64,000 nucleotides of DNA from Cribrihabitans marinus. GTDB taxonomy: Bacteria > Pseudomonadota > Alphaproteobacteria > Rhodobacterales > Rhodobacteraceae. The translations under genes were made by a program, and so were the position numbers. The notes beneath the pieces were generated by a model that worked only from the letters and a program-made list of their open reading frames with translations, did no database searches and had not been told where the DNA came from. The stretch is taken from the NCBI RefSeq assembly GCF_900109035.1, contig NZ_FNYD01000001.1, forward strand, positions 186,001-250,000, written 5' to 3'. Below, piece after piece: positions 53,573 through 63,524 of the stretch; within the stretch, counting starts at the first letter, position 1, and every line of letters starts with the position of its first letter.

Positions 53573-54813
53573 CCCATTCCCGACGCATCCTCGACCGACT
53601 GGCCCGGAGGGGCGCGCAGGTCGCCCTGGCGGCGCTGCTGAGCGCCGGGCCGGCGGTCCTGCCGGCACAGGCCCAGTTCGCGCCCGCGATCGAGGTCAAC
53701 GAGGACGTGGTCACCGGATTCGAGCTGGAACAGCGCATCCGGTTCATGGATATCCTCAACATCCCCGGCAACCCCGAACGGGCCGCGCGCGAGGCCCTGA
53801 TCGACGACCGCCTGAAACAGCAGGTCATCGAAGAGGCCGGGATCGAAGTGGCCCCCGAAGAAGTGCAGACCGGCATCGACGAGCTGGCCGGGCGCGCCAA
53901 CCTGTCGGGCGAGGAGTTCCTCAACGCGCTGGAGGGCGAAGGCGTCTGGCCCGAGACCGTGCGCGACTTCGTCGAGATCCAGCTGACCTGGCGCGACTAC
54001 ATCGCCGCGCGCTACCTGTCGCAGGCGCGTCCCACCGACGACGAGATCGAACGCGCGCTGGGCCAGGCCGGCGGTGGCGGCGGGCTGCGCGTGCTGCTGT
54101 CCGAGATCATCATCCCGGTCACACCGCAAACCGTCGACCAGGTCGATGCCCTGGCGCGCGAACTGGCCGAGATCGAGGGCTATGACGCCTTTTCCGCCGC
54201 GGCCGCGCAATACTCGGCCGCCGACACGAGCAACAATGGCGGCCGGATGGAATGGGTGCCGATCACCCGGATTCCCGCCGGCCTGAGGCCGCTGATCCTG
54301 GACCTGACGCCGGGTGACGTGACCGATCCGATCACACTGCCCAACGCCGTCGCGGTGTTCCAGATGCGCGGCATCCAGGAAGTCGCGCGCGGCGAGCCGA
54401 ACTATGCCGAGATCGACTATGCCGCCTATTACCTGGCCGGCGGGCGCAATGCCGAGACCCTGCAACAGGCGGCCCGGATCCAGGCCCGCGTGGACACTTG
54501 CGATGACCTCTACGGTGTCGCCAAGGGTCAGCCGCCCGAGGTTCTGGACCGGGTCCAGGCTGCACCGCGCGAGATCCCGCGCGACATCGCGCTGGAACTG
54601 GCCAAGCTGGACCCGAACGAAAGTTCGACCGGGCTCACGCGCAGCAACGGTCAGACACTGGTGATGCTGATGCTCTGCAGCCGGACCCGGGAACTCGGCC
54701 AGGATGTCGAGCGCGAGGATGTCGTGCGGGCGCTCACCGAACAGCGTCTGAACGCCTTCGCCGACAGCCTTCTGCAACAGCTGCGCGCCGACGCGGTGAT
54801 TGCCGAGCCATGA
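53557..54813 (+). CDS. surA: SurA-type periplasmic chaperone/peptidyl-prolyl isomerase
   Basis: The 418-residue protein has a signal peptide (ALAALLSAGPAVLPAQAQF), a SurA-like N-terminal helical domain (about 40-160) and one parvulin-like region (about 170-285: VLLSEIIIPVT to NAVAVFQMRG). The isomerase core is divergent, so chaperone action may dominate. It escorts outer-membrane proteins and LptD. It overlaps lptD by 16 bp. Confidence 0.85.
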   Translation: MQQHLTHSRRILDRLARRGAQVALAALLSAGPAVLPAQAQFAPAIEVNEDVVTGFELEQRIRFMDILNIPGNPERAAREALIDDRLKQQVIEEAGIEVAPEEVQTGIDELAGRANLSGEEFLNALEGEGVWPETVRDFVEIQLTWRDYIAARYLSQARPTDDEIERALGQAGGGGGLRVLLSEIIIPVTPQTVDQVDALARELAEIEGYDAFSAAAAQYSAADTSNNGGRMEWVPITRIPAGLRPLILDLTPGDVTDPITLPNAVAVFQMRGIQEVARGEPNYAEIDYAAYYLAGGRNAETLQQAARIQARVDTCDDLYGVAKGQPPEVLDRVQAAPREIPRDIALELAKLDPNESSTGLTRSNGQTLVMLMLCSRTRELGQDVEREDVVRALTEQRLNAFADSLLQQLRADAVIAEP

Positions 54814-55775
54814 GCCCGCGCCCCATCGCGCTGAGCTGCGGCGAACCGGCCGGGATCGGCCCCGAGATCGCGGCCCGCGCCTGGGACACGCTGCGCGATA
54901 CCTGCCCCTTCGTCTGGATCGGGGATCCTTCGCACCTGCCGCCCGAGACGCCCGTGGCCCGGATCGAGGCGTCCGGACAGGCGGTCGCCGCCAGCGCAAG
55001 CGCCCTGCCCGTTCTGCCGCTGCCCTTCGCCGCGCCCTCGGTCCCGGGTCGGGCCGATCCGCGAAACGCCGCCGGCGTGATCGCCGCCATCGAAAAGGCC
55101 GTGTCTCTGGTACAGGACGGCGCCGCCTCGGCGGTCTGCACCGCACCCATCCACAAGAAGGCGCTGATCGACGGGGCCGATTTCGCCTATCCCGGCCATA
55201 CCGAGTTCCTGGCTGCGCTGGCAGGCGGCGCACAGGCGGTGATGATGCTGGCCGGGCCGAGCCTGCGGGTCGTTCCGGTCACCATTCATGTCCCTCTGGC
55301 CCAGGTGCCGCGCGCCCTGACGCCCGATCTGCTGCGCGCGACCATCGAGATCACCGCCGCTGACCTGACCGCGAAGTTCGGCATCGCCCGCCCCCGGATC
55401 GCGGTTGCCGGCCTGAACCCCCATGCCGGCGAAGGCGGCGCGATGGGGCGCGAGGAGCTGGACTGGATCGCCGATCTGGTGGCGTCGATGTCCGGCCCCT
55501 ACACGCTGACCGGGCCGCACCCGGCGGACACGATGTTCCATGCCGCCGCCCGCGCCCGTTACGACGCGGCGATCGCGATGTATCACGACCAGGCGCTGAT
55601 CCCGATCAAGACGCTGGATTTCGACCGCGGTGTGAACGTGACGCTGGGCCTGCCGTTCATCCGCACCTCGCCCGACCACGGCACCGCATTCGACATCGCC
55701 GGCACCGGCACCGCCAATCCCACCAGCCTGATCGAGGCGCTGAAGCTGGCACAGCGCATGGCCCGGGCGGCATGA
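54810..55775 (+). CDS. pdxA: 4-hydroxythreonine-4-phosphate dehydrogenase
   Basis: PdxA oxidises 4-hydroxythreonine phosphate in pyridoxal-phosphate synthesis. The 321-residue product has the start [18 protein letters not shown], the metal-binding [11 protein letters not shown] and the [11 protein letters not shown] segment. Overlap with surA is ATGA. It is followed directly by rsmA, a common proteobacterial pairing. Confidence 0.95.
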   Translation: MSPRPIALSCGEPAGIGPEIAARAWDTLRDTCPFVWIGDPSHLPPETPVARIEASGQAVAASASALPVLPLPFAAPSVPGRADPRNAAGVIAAIEKAVSLVQDGAASAVCTAPIHKKALIDGADFAYPGHTEFLAALAGGAQAVMMLAGPSLRVVPVTIHVPLAQVPRALTPDLLRATIEITAADLTAKFGIARPRIAVAGLNPHAGEGGAMGREELDWIADLVASMSGPYTLTGPHPADTMFHAAARARYDAAIAMYHDQALIPIKTLDFDRGVNVTLGLPFIRTSPDHGTAFDIAGTGTANPTSLIEALKLAQRMARAA

Positions 55776-56614
55776 GCGCCATCGACACGCTGCCGCCGCT
55801 GCGCGAGGTGATCGCCAGGCACCGGCTGTCGGCGCGCAAGGCGCTGGGGCAGAACTTCCTTCTGGACCTCAACCTCACCGCCAAGATCGCCCGGCAGGCG
55901 GGCGACCTGACCTCCTGCGACGTGCTCGAGATCGGGCCGGGCCCCGGCGGGCTGACCCGCGGGCTGCTGGCCGAGGGCGCGCGGCGGGTGCTGGCGGTCG
56001 AGAAGGACGCACGCTGCATCCCGGCGTTGGAGGAGATCGCCGCCGCCTATCCCGGCCGGTTGCACATCCTGCAGGGCGACGCGCTTGAGATCGACGCGCC
56101 CGCGCATCTGACGAAACCGATCCGGGTGGTGGCCAACCTGCCGTACAACGTGGGCACCGAGCTTCTGGTGCGTTGGCTGACGCCGCCGGACTGGCCGCCC
56201 TACTGGCAGAGCCTGACGCTGATGTTTCAGCGCGAGGTGGCCGAGCGGATCGTGGCACAGCCCGGCGGCAAGGCCTATGGCCGGCTGGCGGTTCTGGCGC
56301 AATGGCGCAGCGATGCGCGGATCGTGATGGCGCTGCCGCCGGGCGCCTTCAGCCCGCCGCCCAAGGTGTCGAGTGCGGTCGTGCATCTGACCGCCCTGCC
56401 CGGACCGCGCCATCCGGCGGATCCCGCGGTGCTGTCGCGTGTGGTGGCGGCGGCCTTCAACCAGCGCCGCAAGATGCTGCGCGCCGCGCTCAAGGGCCTG
56501 GCGCCCGACATCGAGGACCGCCTGCGCGCCGCCGGCATCACCCCCACCGACCGGGCCGAACAGATCCCGCTCGAGGCGTTCTGCGCCCTGGCCCGCCAAC
56601 TCGACCGGAGCTGA
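55772..56614 (+). CDS. rsmA: 16S rRNA dimethyladenosine transferase
   Basis: RsmA dimethylates two adenines near the 3' end of 16S rRNA. The 280-residue product has ALGQNFLLD at the N terminus, the SAM motif [14 protein letters not shown] and the catalytic [11 protein letters not shown]. It overlaps pdxA by ATGA and ends the lpt-surA-pdxA-rsmA operon, followed by the CCCCGG/CCGGGG palindrome at 56620-56633. Confidence 0.95.
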   Translation: MSAIDTLPPLREVIARHRLSARKALGQNFLLDLNLTAKIARQAGDLTSCDVLEIGPGPGGLTRGLLAEGARRVLAVEKDARCIPALEEIAAAYPGRLHILQGDALEIDAPAHLTKPIRVVANLPYNVGTELLVRWLTPPDWPPYWQSLTLMFQREVAERIVAQPGGKAYGRLAVLAQWRSDARIVMALPPGAFSPPPKVSSAVVHLTALPGPRHPADPAVLSRVVAAAFNQRRKMLRAALKGLAPDIEDRLRAAGITPTDRAEQIPLEAFCALARQLDRS

Positions 56615-56755
56615 AAGCGCCCCGGCGCCGGGGTGGGGCGTTGCCTGTTGCGGTGTGGGCGATTCCGAGGCTTGGGATGGCGATGGTCGATTGAGCCCAG
56701 GGTCACCGATTCTGCGGACTAGACGAATGGCAGCTCTTCGTTGGTTGGCCGGTAC

Positions 56756-56783
56756 TTGGCACATCTAGCCATAACAGCATTAT
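56756..56783 (+). promoter_or_regulatory. Promoter before the first GNAT gene
   Basis: TTGGCA (56756-56761), a 16-bp spacer and CATTAT (56778-56783) form a plausible sigma-70 promoter in lower-GC DNA, 17 bp before the GNAT start. No good Shine-Dalgarno sequence follows. Confidence 0.4.
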
Positions 56784-56800
56784 GGGACTAGCGTTGAAGC

Positions 56801-57286
56801 ATGCATGTATTTCGAAACGCTCTCCCGACCGACGCAATTCGCTGCTTCGAAATTGAAACATCAGCATACGAGGGAGACGAGGCAGCTAGCCTTGCGAAAA
56901 TCGAAATGCGCATTGAGACCTATCCAGAGGGATTTCTAATCCTTGAAATAAGTGGACAGATTGTTGGGTTCATCAATTGCGGATGTGCCTACAATGTCGA
57001 GATGTCAGACGAAGAGTTCAAGGAACTCATCGGTCACGATCCAAACGCACCGCATGTGGTCATCATGTCAGTTGTTGTCGATCCCGAGCATCAGGGAAAA
57101 GGTTACTCAAAGGCTCTCTTAGCCGAATTCGAGAAACGCATGAGGGGACGGGGGAAGGCGGCCATTCATCTTATGTGCAAGGAGCACCACGTGCAGTTCT
57201 ATGAGAAGTTTGGATATGACTATCAGCAACCCTCGGACTCCGATCACGGAGGGATGATCTGGCATGAAATGTCTATGACTCTGTGA
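56801..57286 (+). CDS. GNAT N-acetyltransferase, possibly arylalkylamine type
   Basis: The 161-residue protein has the GNAT acetyl-CoA segment VVDPEHQGKGYSKALL and a C-terminal HVQFYEKFGYDY. The EGDEAASLAKIEMRIETYPEGF start and FYEKFGY end resemble arylalkylamine N-acetyltransferases, which is my reading by eye. The DNA is clearly poorer in GC than neighbours, with AT-ending codons, so it was probably acquired. The acceptor substrate is unknown. Confidence 0.85.
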   Translation: MHVFRNALPTDAIRCFEIETSAYEGDEAASLAKIEMRIETYPEGFLILEISGQIVGFINCGCAYNVEMSDEEFKELIGHDPNAPHVVIMSVVVDPEHQGKGYSKALLAEFEKRMRGRGKAAIHLMCKEHHVQFYEKFGYDYQQPSDSDHGGMIWHEMSMTL

Positions 57287-57335
57287 ACTGCAAATTGCTT
57301 GAATCCACTTAGTTTAGAAATTTGAAGGAAATCCA

Positions 57336-57938
57336 ATGACGCAAATCAGGTCAGACCCTTCGGTCGCACTTGCCCCTCCGCTGCGGCCTTTCAGGCAAGA
57401 GGATGCTGACACGGTTGCGCGGCTTAACGACATGGCATCTGGCGGCATACTCCTAACAGTCTGGAAGCGACTGGCAGGCACAAACGGTGATCCATGGGAA
57501 CACGGTCGTCTTCAACAGTTCGAGCAGATAGAGTCCGGATGGAACATCGTCGTGCTCGATCAAGGCTCCGGTGTCGAGGCGGTCATGATGGGACAACCCC
57601 ACGGAGCCGAACCGGCTTCGCTCGAAGGCGTCGATGCCGAGTGGGTCCCACTGATGGAACTGGAGAACCTTGTCCCAGAAGCATGGTGCCTAAACGTGAT
57701 CGCAACACTGCCTGCATATCGCGGCTTGGGACATGGTGCCCGTTTGATGGCGCAAGCGCAAAGCATGGCCCGCGCTGGCGGACACTCCCGTATCGCACTG
57801 GTGGTTTCTGATGCCAGCACCCCGGCGATCCGTCTTTATGAACGCAGTGGCCTTAGAGAGATGGCCAGACGCCCAATGTTCAAGGGTGACTGGGAAGGGC
57901 CAGGCCAAGATTGGGTGCTGATGGTCAAGTCGCTCTAA
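57336..57938 (+). CDS. GNAT N-acetyltransferase
   Basis: The 200-residue protein shows LRPFRQEDADTVARLNDMAS at the start and the acetyl-CoA segment ATLPAYRGLGHGARLM, then IRLYERSGLRE near the end. Its base composition lies between the first GNAT gene and the chromosomal background. It starts 49 bp after the first GNAT gene, which suggests both arrived on the same segment. Substrate unknown. Confidence 0.85.
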   Translation: MTQIRSDPSVALAPPLRPFRQEDADTVARLNDMASGGILLTVWKRLAGTNGDPWEHGRLQQFEQIESGWNIVVLDQGSGVEAVMMGQPHGAEPASLEGVDAEWVPLMELENLVPEAWCLNVIATLPAYRGLGHGARLMAQAQSMARAGGHSRIALVVSDASTPAIRLYERSGLREMARRPMFKGDWEGPGQDWVLMVKSL

Positions 57939-58097
57939 GAAATGTGATGCAGACTTTGGCGCAGCCGCAGCGAAAGCTAACTATGTCCGCTGATCCGACT
58001 TTCCATGCAGAGCGCTCCGCTGTTTCCTTTGGGATCAATTGCCTTGCGCCACTCCGTCACCACGAAGACCGCTGACGGAACTCGCGCGCACAAAGCA

Positions 58098-58122
58098 AAG
58101 CCCCGGCGCTGGGCCGGGGCTT
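58098..58122 (-). terminator. Terminator of the DUF4167 gene
   Basis: AAGCCCCGGC (58098-58107) and GCCGGGGCTT (58113-58122) form a 10-bp stem with a 5-nt loop. On the minus strand TTTGCTTTG follows. It lies 26 bp after the DUF4167 stop. Confidence 0.8.
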
Positions 58123-58147
58123 GCGGGACCATCGGGTCATCACCTGC

Positions 58148-58726
58148 TTATTCGGCGACCTTGGTCGCGTCCTCGTTGGGGCCCGACGGCTTGGTGTCAT
58201 CCGCCTGTTCCCCTTCGGCCGGTTTCGGCTTGCGGGCGCGCGGTTTGCGGGCGGGCTTGTTTGGCTTGCTTTCGGGCGTCTCGACCAGGCCGGAGCCTTC
58301 ATTGCCGCCGGCGTCAGACAGGTCCAGCACATCGGGCTGCGCTGTCGCGCCCGGGTCCGAGGATCCCTGGCTGCCGCCGCCGGCGGCCTCGCGCTCCTGC
58401 CGCTCGGCGCGTTCGCGGTCGCGTTCGGCCTGGCGCTCGCGGTTCTGGCGCTCCTGCTCCTCGCGGCGCGATTCGATCTCGCGCTGGGCCTCGTTCAGCA
58501 GACGCTGGTAGTGCTCGGCGTGCTGCTGGAAATTCTCGGTGGCGACACGGTCATTTCCCAGCTGCGCATCCCGTGCCAGCTGGTTGTACTTGTCGATGAT
58601 CTGCTGCGGCGTTCCGCGCACCTTGCCTTCGGGTCCGGAGCTGTCGAACACACGGTTGACGACATTGCCGCCGGACGGCCGGTTGCGGTTATTCTTCGAC
58701 CGCGAACGGGATTTGGAAGATCTCAT
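58148..58726 (-). CDS. DUF4167 protein
   Basis: The 192-residue protein has the conserved N-terminal DUF4167 part (KVRGTPQQIIDKYNQLARDA, NFQQHAEHYQRLLNEAQREI), with a basic leader rich in Arg, Lys and Ser. A charged coiled-coil-like segment and a disordered acidic/Lys-rich tail follow. The function is unknown; RNA or nucleoid binding is plausible from the basic leader. It lies after prfA-prmC, as in many alphaproteobacteria. Confidence 0.87.
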   Translation of the reverse strand: MRSSKSRSRSKNNRNRPSGGNVVNRVFDSSGPEGKVRGTPQQIIDKYNQLARDAQLGNDRVATENFQQHAEHYQRLLNEAQREIESRREEQERQNRERQAERDRERAERQEREAAGGGSQGSSDPGATAQPDVLDLSDAGGNEGSGLVETPESKPNKPARKPRARKPKPAEGEQADDTKPSGPNEDATKVAE

Positions 58727-58967
58727 TTTGCTTTACGTCAGCCTTATGAACCACTGTCGATTGCCCCGTCTTGACGCTATGTGCGGCGAAGTGCTGCCGG
58801 GGTGTCGACTGTTGAGGGCTTGGCGTCGCCTGTGAGCCGCCGAAATGGCAGCGTCAATCTTTGCGACAATCCTGAGTAAACACGTCCATCCCGGTCAGAC
58901 AAGGGGGCGCGGCATAATTTTCGGTGAATTCGGCCGGATTCGGCAAAAATACCTCGAAATCGGCGGA

Positions 58968-59813
58968 TCAGCGCGGCCTGCGCGCGGCGACGACCCGGTC
59001 GCGGCCGTCGAGATCCTGGATGACTTGCACCCGCTCCAACCCAGCCGCGTCCAGCAGATCCGTCACCACCGCCGCCTGCGTCGGGCCGATCTCGACCAGC
59101 AGCCGCCCGCCACCGGTCATGTGCCCGGGCGCGTCGGCGGCGATGCGCCGATAGGCGCCCAGCCCGTCGCCGCCATCGGTCAGCGCCATTTCGGGCTCAT
59201 GCTCGCGCACCTCGGCCGACAGTCCGTCCATCTCGTCGCACGCGATATAGGGCGGGTTCGAGACGATCAGGTCGAACCGGCCCGAAACCTGGTCCAGCCA
59301 GTCCGACTGCAGGATCTCGGCGCGCGCCTCGACCCGGTGCAGAACGGCGTTGGCGCTGGCCTGCAGGCAGGCGGCGCTGCTCAGGTCCACACCGGTGCCG
59401 CGCGCCTCGGCACGCTCGGCCAGCAGCGTCACCAGGATGCAGCCCGATCCGGTGCCGAGATCCAGCACGCGCGAGAACGGCTCGGCCAGCGCGGCCTCGA
59501 TGAGGATCTCGGTCTCGGGGCGCGGGTCCAGCACGTCGCGGCTGACCTTGAAGCGGCGGCCGTAGAAGTCGCGCTCGCCCAGCAGATGCGAGACCGGCAC
59601 GCGGATGGCGCGCAGGGCGATCAGCTGCTCGAAACGTTCGGCGATGGCGGGGTCCAGCTCTTCGGGGGCGATCAGCGTGACCCGGCTGGCCTCGATCCGC
59701 GCGGCATGGGCCAGCAGCATCCGCGCGTCGCGGGCCGGATCCGGCACCCCGGCGGCGCGCAGCCGGGCCGAGGCCGCCGCCATCGCCTGCGCCGCTGTTG
59801 CGCGGCCGTTCAT
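58968..59813 (-). CDS. prmC: Peptide chain release factor glutamine methyltransferase
   Basis: PrmC methylates the GGQ glutamine of release factors. The 281-residue product has the SAM motif DLGTGSG (118-124) and catalytic NPPY (186-189). The ATG overlaps the prfA stop (ATGA), so the enzyme is coupled to its substrate gene. Confidence 0.95.
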   Translation of the reverse strand: MNGRATAAQAMAAASARLRAAGVPDPARDARMLLAHAARIEASRVTLIAPEELDPAIAERFEQLIALRAIRVPVSHLLGERDFYGRRFKVSRDVLDPRPETEILIEAALAEPFSRVLDLGTGSGCILVTLLAERAEARGTGVDLSSAACLQASANAVLHRVEARAEILQSDWLDQVSGRFDLIVSNPPYIACDEMDGLSAEVREHEPEMALTDGGDGLGAYRRIAADAPGHMTGGGRLLVEIGPTQAAVVTDLLDAAGLERVQVIQDLDGRDRVVAARRPR

Positions 59814-60880
59814 GAAAAGGCGGCCAAACGGCTGGCCTGGTCGTCCGCGATCAGCGCGTCGATCACCTCGTCCAGATCGCCCGCCATCACCTGGTCCAGC
59901 TTGTAGAGGGTCAGGTTGATCCGGTGATCGGTCATGCGGCCCTGCGGAAAGTTGTAGGTGCGGATGCGCTCGGAGCGGTCGCCGCTGCCGACCTGGGCCG
60001 CGCGGTCGGCCGAGCGTTCGCTGTCGATCCGCTGGCGCTCCAGGTCGAACAGGCGCGACTTCAGCACTTGAAGGGCAATCTCGCGGTTGCGGTGCTGGCT
60101 CTTCTCGGAACTGGTCACGACGATGCCGGTCGGCAGATGGGTGATGCGCACGGCGGAATCGGTGGTGTTCACATGCTGCCCGCCCGCGCCCGAGGCGCGC
60201 ATCGTGTCGATGCGCAACTCGCCCGGGTCGATCTGGATGTCCACGTCCTGCGCCTCGGGCAGCACCGCCACGGTCGCCGCCGAGGTGTGGATGCGGCCGC
60301 CGCTCTCGGTGGTGGGCACGCGCTGGACCCGGTGCACACCGGATTCGAACTTGAGCCGGGCGAAGACGCCGTCGCCCTTCACATGGGCCACCAGTTCCTT
60401 GAGACCGCCCAGCTCGGTGGCCTGTTCCTCGACGACATCGAAACTCCAGCCCCGCGCCTCGGCATATCGCTGATACATGCGCATCAGGTCCGCGGCAAAG
60501 AGCGCCGCCTCGTCTCCGCCCGTGCCGGGCCGGATCTCGAGGATCGCGGGGCGCGCATCGGCCGCGTCGCGCGGCAGCAGCGCAAGCTGCAGGGCGTGCT
60601 CCACCTCCGGCAGGCGCGAGCGCAGGGAAGCGACCTCTTCCTCCGCCAGCTCGCGCATGTCGGGATCGGCCAGCATCGCCTCGGCCTCGGCCAGATCCGC
60701 GCGCAGGCGCCGCCATTGGTCGATCTGCTCGACCACCGGTTTCAGCTCGGCGTATTCCCGGCCCAACGCCGCGAAATCCCCGCCGGCCGCCCCCTCGGAC
60801 ATGGCGGCTTCGAGGTATTGGAACCTCTGGGTGATCTGTTCAAGGCGCTCTTCGGGGACCATGCCGGCGGTGTCCGACAT
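59810..60880 (-). CDS. prfA: Peptide chain release factor 1
   Basis: RF1 reads UAA and UAG stop codons. The 356-residue product has GGQ at 233-235 ([16 protein letters not shown]) and the stop-codon recognition segment typical of RF1 ([14 protein letters not shown]). It starts the prfA-prmC pair. Confidence 0.97.
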   Translation of the reverse strand: MSDTAGMVPEERLEQITQRFQYLEAAMSEGAAGGDFAALGREYAELKPVVEQIDQWRRLRADLAEAEAMLADPDMRELAEEEVASLRSRLPEVEHALQLALLPRDAADARPAILEIRPGTGGDEAALFAADLMRMYQRYAEARGWSFDVVEEQATELGGLKELVAHVKGDGVFARLKFESGVHRVQRVPTTESGGRIHTSAATVAVLPEAQDVDIQIDPGELRIDTMRASGAGGQHVNTTDSAVRITHLPTGIVVTSSEKSQHRNREIALQVLKSRLFDLERQRIDSERSADRAAQVGSGDRSERIRTYNFPQGRMTDHRINLTLYKLDQVMAGDLDEVIDALIADDQASRLAAFS

Positions 60881-60923
60881 AACAGGTGTTTGGTCAAGGC
60901 TCTTGACGTGCTAAACTCAGGCC

Positions 60924-61211
60924 ATGACACGCTTTGCCCTGATGCTGGTCCTGATGGCTTCGCCGGTCGCGGCGGATGTCGTCGGCCCGGGCGGCAAGGT
61001 GCGGGAATGCTACTGCACCGACAAGAGCGGCGCCCGCGTGGAACTGGGCGAGATGATCTGCCTGCAGGTGGACGGGCGCATGTTCACGGCGCAATGCCAG
61101 ATGTCGCTGAACGTGCCGATGTGGCGCGAGGTGCAGCAGGGCTGCCTATCCTCCGGCCTGCAAAGCGTCGATCCACTCTTCGACGCGGGCCTTGTTCACC
61201 CCAAGATCTGA
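60924..61211 (+). CDS. Small exported cysteine-containing protein
   Basis: The 95-residue product has a signal peptide (MTRFALMLVLMASPVAADV) and a domain with five further cysteines (VRECYCTDKSGARVELGEMI, TAQCQMSLN, VQQGCLSS). Its 3' end overlaps the convergent DUF1499 gene by 66 bp, so the last 20 or so codons may be less conserved. A promoter-like TTGGTC-16-TAAACT lies just upstream. Function unknown. Confidence 0.72.
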   Translation: MTRFALMLVLMASPVAADVVGPGGKVRECYCTDKSGARVELGEMICLQVDGRMFTAQCQMSLNVPMWREVQQGCLSSGLQSVDPLFDAGLVHPKI

Positions 61212-61565
61212 TCCGCCGAAACGCAGGCGCGCGAAGATCTCGAGATGGTCGCCGACCTGCTGAACCGTGGTGTAGTCGGGAAAGCCGATGACCTTGCTGC
61301 GGGTGAGATAGGTCACCATCCCCTGCTCGACCGAGCCGGCCAGAACCTTTGTGCGCGGCCAGTCTCGGGCGATCATGTCCAGCCGCTCAAGCCCGTCGGG
61401 GCCGGTCTCGACCCGGCGTTTCGCGCCGCCCGGCAGGTCGGCGTCGGCCTGAACCTGCGGCGGCACGTGCCAGCGCTGCGGATCGCTGGGCGCCAGGCGC
61501 ACATAGCCCAGTGCCACGACCGCCGCCGCGATCACCAGCCAGAGTATCGTCACGCTTCGTCCCAT
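61146..61565 (-). CDS. DUF1499 protein
   Basis: The 139-residue protein has one N-terminal membrane helix (VTILWLVIAAAVVALGYVRL) and a periplasmic DUF1499 domain with RRVETGPDGLERLDMIARDW and GFPDYTTVQQVGDHLEIFAR. The function is unknown. It lies 42 bp after the first ureohydrolase gene on the same strand and may be read from it. Confidence 0.85.
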   Translation of the reverse strand: MGRSVTILWLVIAAAVVALGYVRLAPSDPQRWHVPPQVQADADLPGGAKRRVETGPDGLERLDMIARDWPRTKVLAGSVEQGMVTYLTRSKVIGFPDYTTVQQVGDHLEIFARLRFGGSDLGVNKARVEEWIDALQAGG

Positions 61566-61607
61566 CCCGTGCCCCCTGCCGGACCGCGCCCCGGATCGGC
61601 CGGCCCG

Positions 61608-62555
61608 TTACCTGTGTTTCACGCCCGGCAGCACGCAGATCAGCTCGTAGAGCAGGTTCGCCGCCGTCAGGGCGGTGTTGCCCGACGGATCATAGGGCGG
61701 CGACACCTCGACCAGATCGCAGCCGACGATGTTCACCCCGCGCAGGGCGCGGATCAGCTCAAGCGCCTGCGGCGTGGTCAGCCCGCCGATCTCGGGCGTG
61801 CCGGTGCCCGGCGCATAAGCCGGGTCGAGACTGTCGATATCATAGGAGACATAGACCGGCCTATCGCCGATATCGCGAGGAATTTCCGCACCCAGAGGCG
61901 CCAGGCTCTTGAACCACAGCTCATGCGCCGGGAACTGCTGAAATCCCCAGCCCTGCGCCTCGGTGAAATCCTCGGCGGTGTAGCCGGTGCCGCGCAGACC
62001 CACCTGATAGGTCTTGTCGGGCTGGATCAGCCCCTCTTCCTGCGCCCGGCGGAACACGGTGCCGTGGGTCTCGCGCTCGCCGAACATGGTGTCGTTGACA
62101 TCGGCATGGGCATCCACATGCACCAGCGCCACCGGCCCGTGGCGGGCGGCAACCGCGCGCAGGATCGGCAGGGTGATGGAATGATCGCCCCCCATCGCCA
62201 CCGGTATCACGCCCGCGGCCAAGAGCCCGTCATAGCTGTCGCGGATGATCCGCAGACTGTCGGCCAGCGAGAAGGTGTTGATCGCCAGGTCGCCGATATC
62301 GGCCACCTGCAGGCTGTCGAAGGGGGCTGCCCCCGTGGCCATGTTGTAGGGCCGGATCATCGCGCTTTCGGCGCGGATCTGCTTGGGGCCGAACCGGGTG
62401 CCGGGCCGCCACGAGGTGCCGATATCCATCGGCACGCCCAGGACCGCCACATCCAGCCCGTCAAGCCGCTCGGCCTGGGGCAGCCGCATGAAGCTGTTGG
62501 GTCCCGAGAAGCGCGCCAGGTCGTTGCCGCTGATCGGCTGGTTGAATTCGGTCAT
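61608..62555 (-). CDS. speB: Agmatinase-family ureohydrolase 1
   Basis: The 315-residue protein has the ureohydrolase metal motifs GGDHS, DAHAD and DIDSLDP. It cleaves a guanidino group from agmatine or a similar compound, releasing urea. The ATG at 62555 overlaps the next gene's stop as ATGA. Whether the substrate is agmatine, guanidinobutyrate or guanidine cannot be read here. Confidence 0.9.
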   Translation of the reverse strand: MTEFNQPISGNDLARFSGPNSFMRLPQAERLDGLDVAVLGVPMDIGTSWRPGTRFGPKQIRAESAMIRPYNMATGAAPFDSLQVADIGDLAINTFSLADSLRIIRDSYDGLLAAGVIPVAMGGDHSITLPILRAVAARHGPVALVHVDAHADVNDTMFGERETHGTVFRRAQEEGLIQPDKTYQVGLRGTGYTAEDFTEAQGWGFQQFPAHELWFKSLAPLGAEIPRDIGDRPVYVSYDIDSLDPAYAPGTGTPEIGGLTTPQALELIRALRGVNIVGCDLVEVSPPYDPSGNTALTAANLLYELICVLPGVKHR

Positions 62556-63514
62556 TTCCGTTTTGCCCACCCCAGAAGGCAGATGATCTCGGTCGCGATA
62601 TGGGCGCCGGCAATGGCGGTCGCGCCCGAGGTGTCGTAGGGCGGCGAGACCTCGACCACGTCGCCGCCCTTGATGTCGATGCCGGCGATGTCGCGCAGGA
62701 TGATGGCGGTCTGGATCGAGCTGAGGCCGCCCCAGACCGGCGTTCCGGTGCCGGGCGCAAAGGCCGGGTCCAGCCCGTCGATGTCGAAGCTCAGGTAGAC
62801 CGGGCTGGTGCCCACGATCCGCTTGATCTTCTGCGCCACCGCCGCGGGGCCGGATTCATAGACCTCGCGCGCGTCGATGATGTTGACGCCCAGCGTGTCC
62901 TCGTTGGTGGTGCGGATGCCGACCTGGACCGAGCGCGCGGGATCGACAATGCCCGATTTCACCGCCTTGTAGAACATCGTGCCGTGGTCCACCCGGTCCA
63001 TGTTGTCGTCGGGCCAGGTGTCGGTATGGGCATCGAACTGCAGAAGCGACATCGGCCCGAACTTCTCGGCATAGGCCTTGAGGATGGGAAAGCTGATATA
63101 GTGATCGCCCCCCAGCGCCACCGAGGCGACACCGGCATCGAGGATGCCGCGCACATGGTCGGTCAGCGTCTCGGGAAAGGCCGGCACGTTGGCATAGTCG
63201 AAGGCCAGATCGCCGTAGTCGATGATCGCCATCTCGCTGAGCGCGTCATAGGGCCAGCCATAGGGCGCATCGGGTGATTGCAGCGCGCTGGCCTCGCGGA
63301 GCGCGCGCGGCCCCAGCCGCGTGCCGGGGCGGTTGGTTGCGGCCTGGTCGAAGGGCACACCGGTCACGGCGATATCCACCCCGGTCAGGTCCTTGGTGTA
63401 TTTGCGCCGCAGGAACGAGGTCGCCCCGCCAAAGGTGTTCTCGAAGGACGGGCCCTTGAGATCCTTGCGGGTGAATGCCTCGTCCACCTGTGTCTTTGCG
63501 TCTTCGAGTGCCAT
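62552..63514 (-). CDS. Agmatinase-family ureohydrolase 2
   Basis: The 320-residue protein is a paralogue of the previous one, with GGDHY, DAHTD and DIDGLDP as metal-binding motifs. The N-terminal region KTQVDEAFTRKDLKGPSFEN is longer. The Ser after GGDH is replaced by Tyr, and the region around it differs, so a different substrate is likely. It is followed by gene 1 with ATGA overlap and preceded 10 bp away by the M20 gene. Confidence 0.9.
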   Translation of the reverse strand: MALEDAKTQVDEAFTRKDLKGPSFENTFGGATSFLRRKYTKDLTGVDIAVTGVPFDQAATNRPGTRLGPRALREASALQSPDAPYGWPYDALSEMAIIDYGDLAFDYANVPAFPETLTDHVRGILDAGVASVALGGDHYISFPILKAYAEKFGPMSLLQFDAHTDTWPDDNMDRVDHGTMFYKAVKSGIVDPARSVQVGIRTTNEDTLGVNIIDAREVYESGPAAVAQKIKRIVGTSPVYLSFDIDGLDPAFAPGTGTPVWGGLSSIQTAIILRDIAGIDIKGGDVVEVSPPYDTSGATAIAGAHIATEIICLLGWAKRK

Positions 63515-63524
63515 GTCCGGTCCT

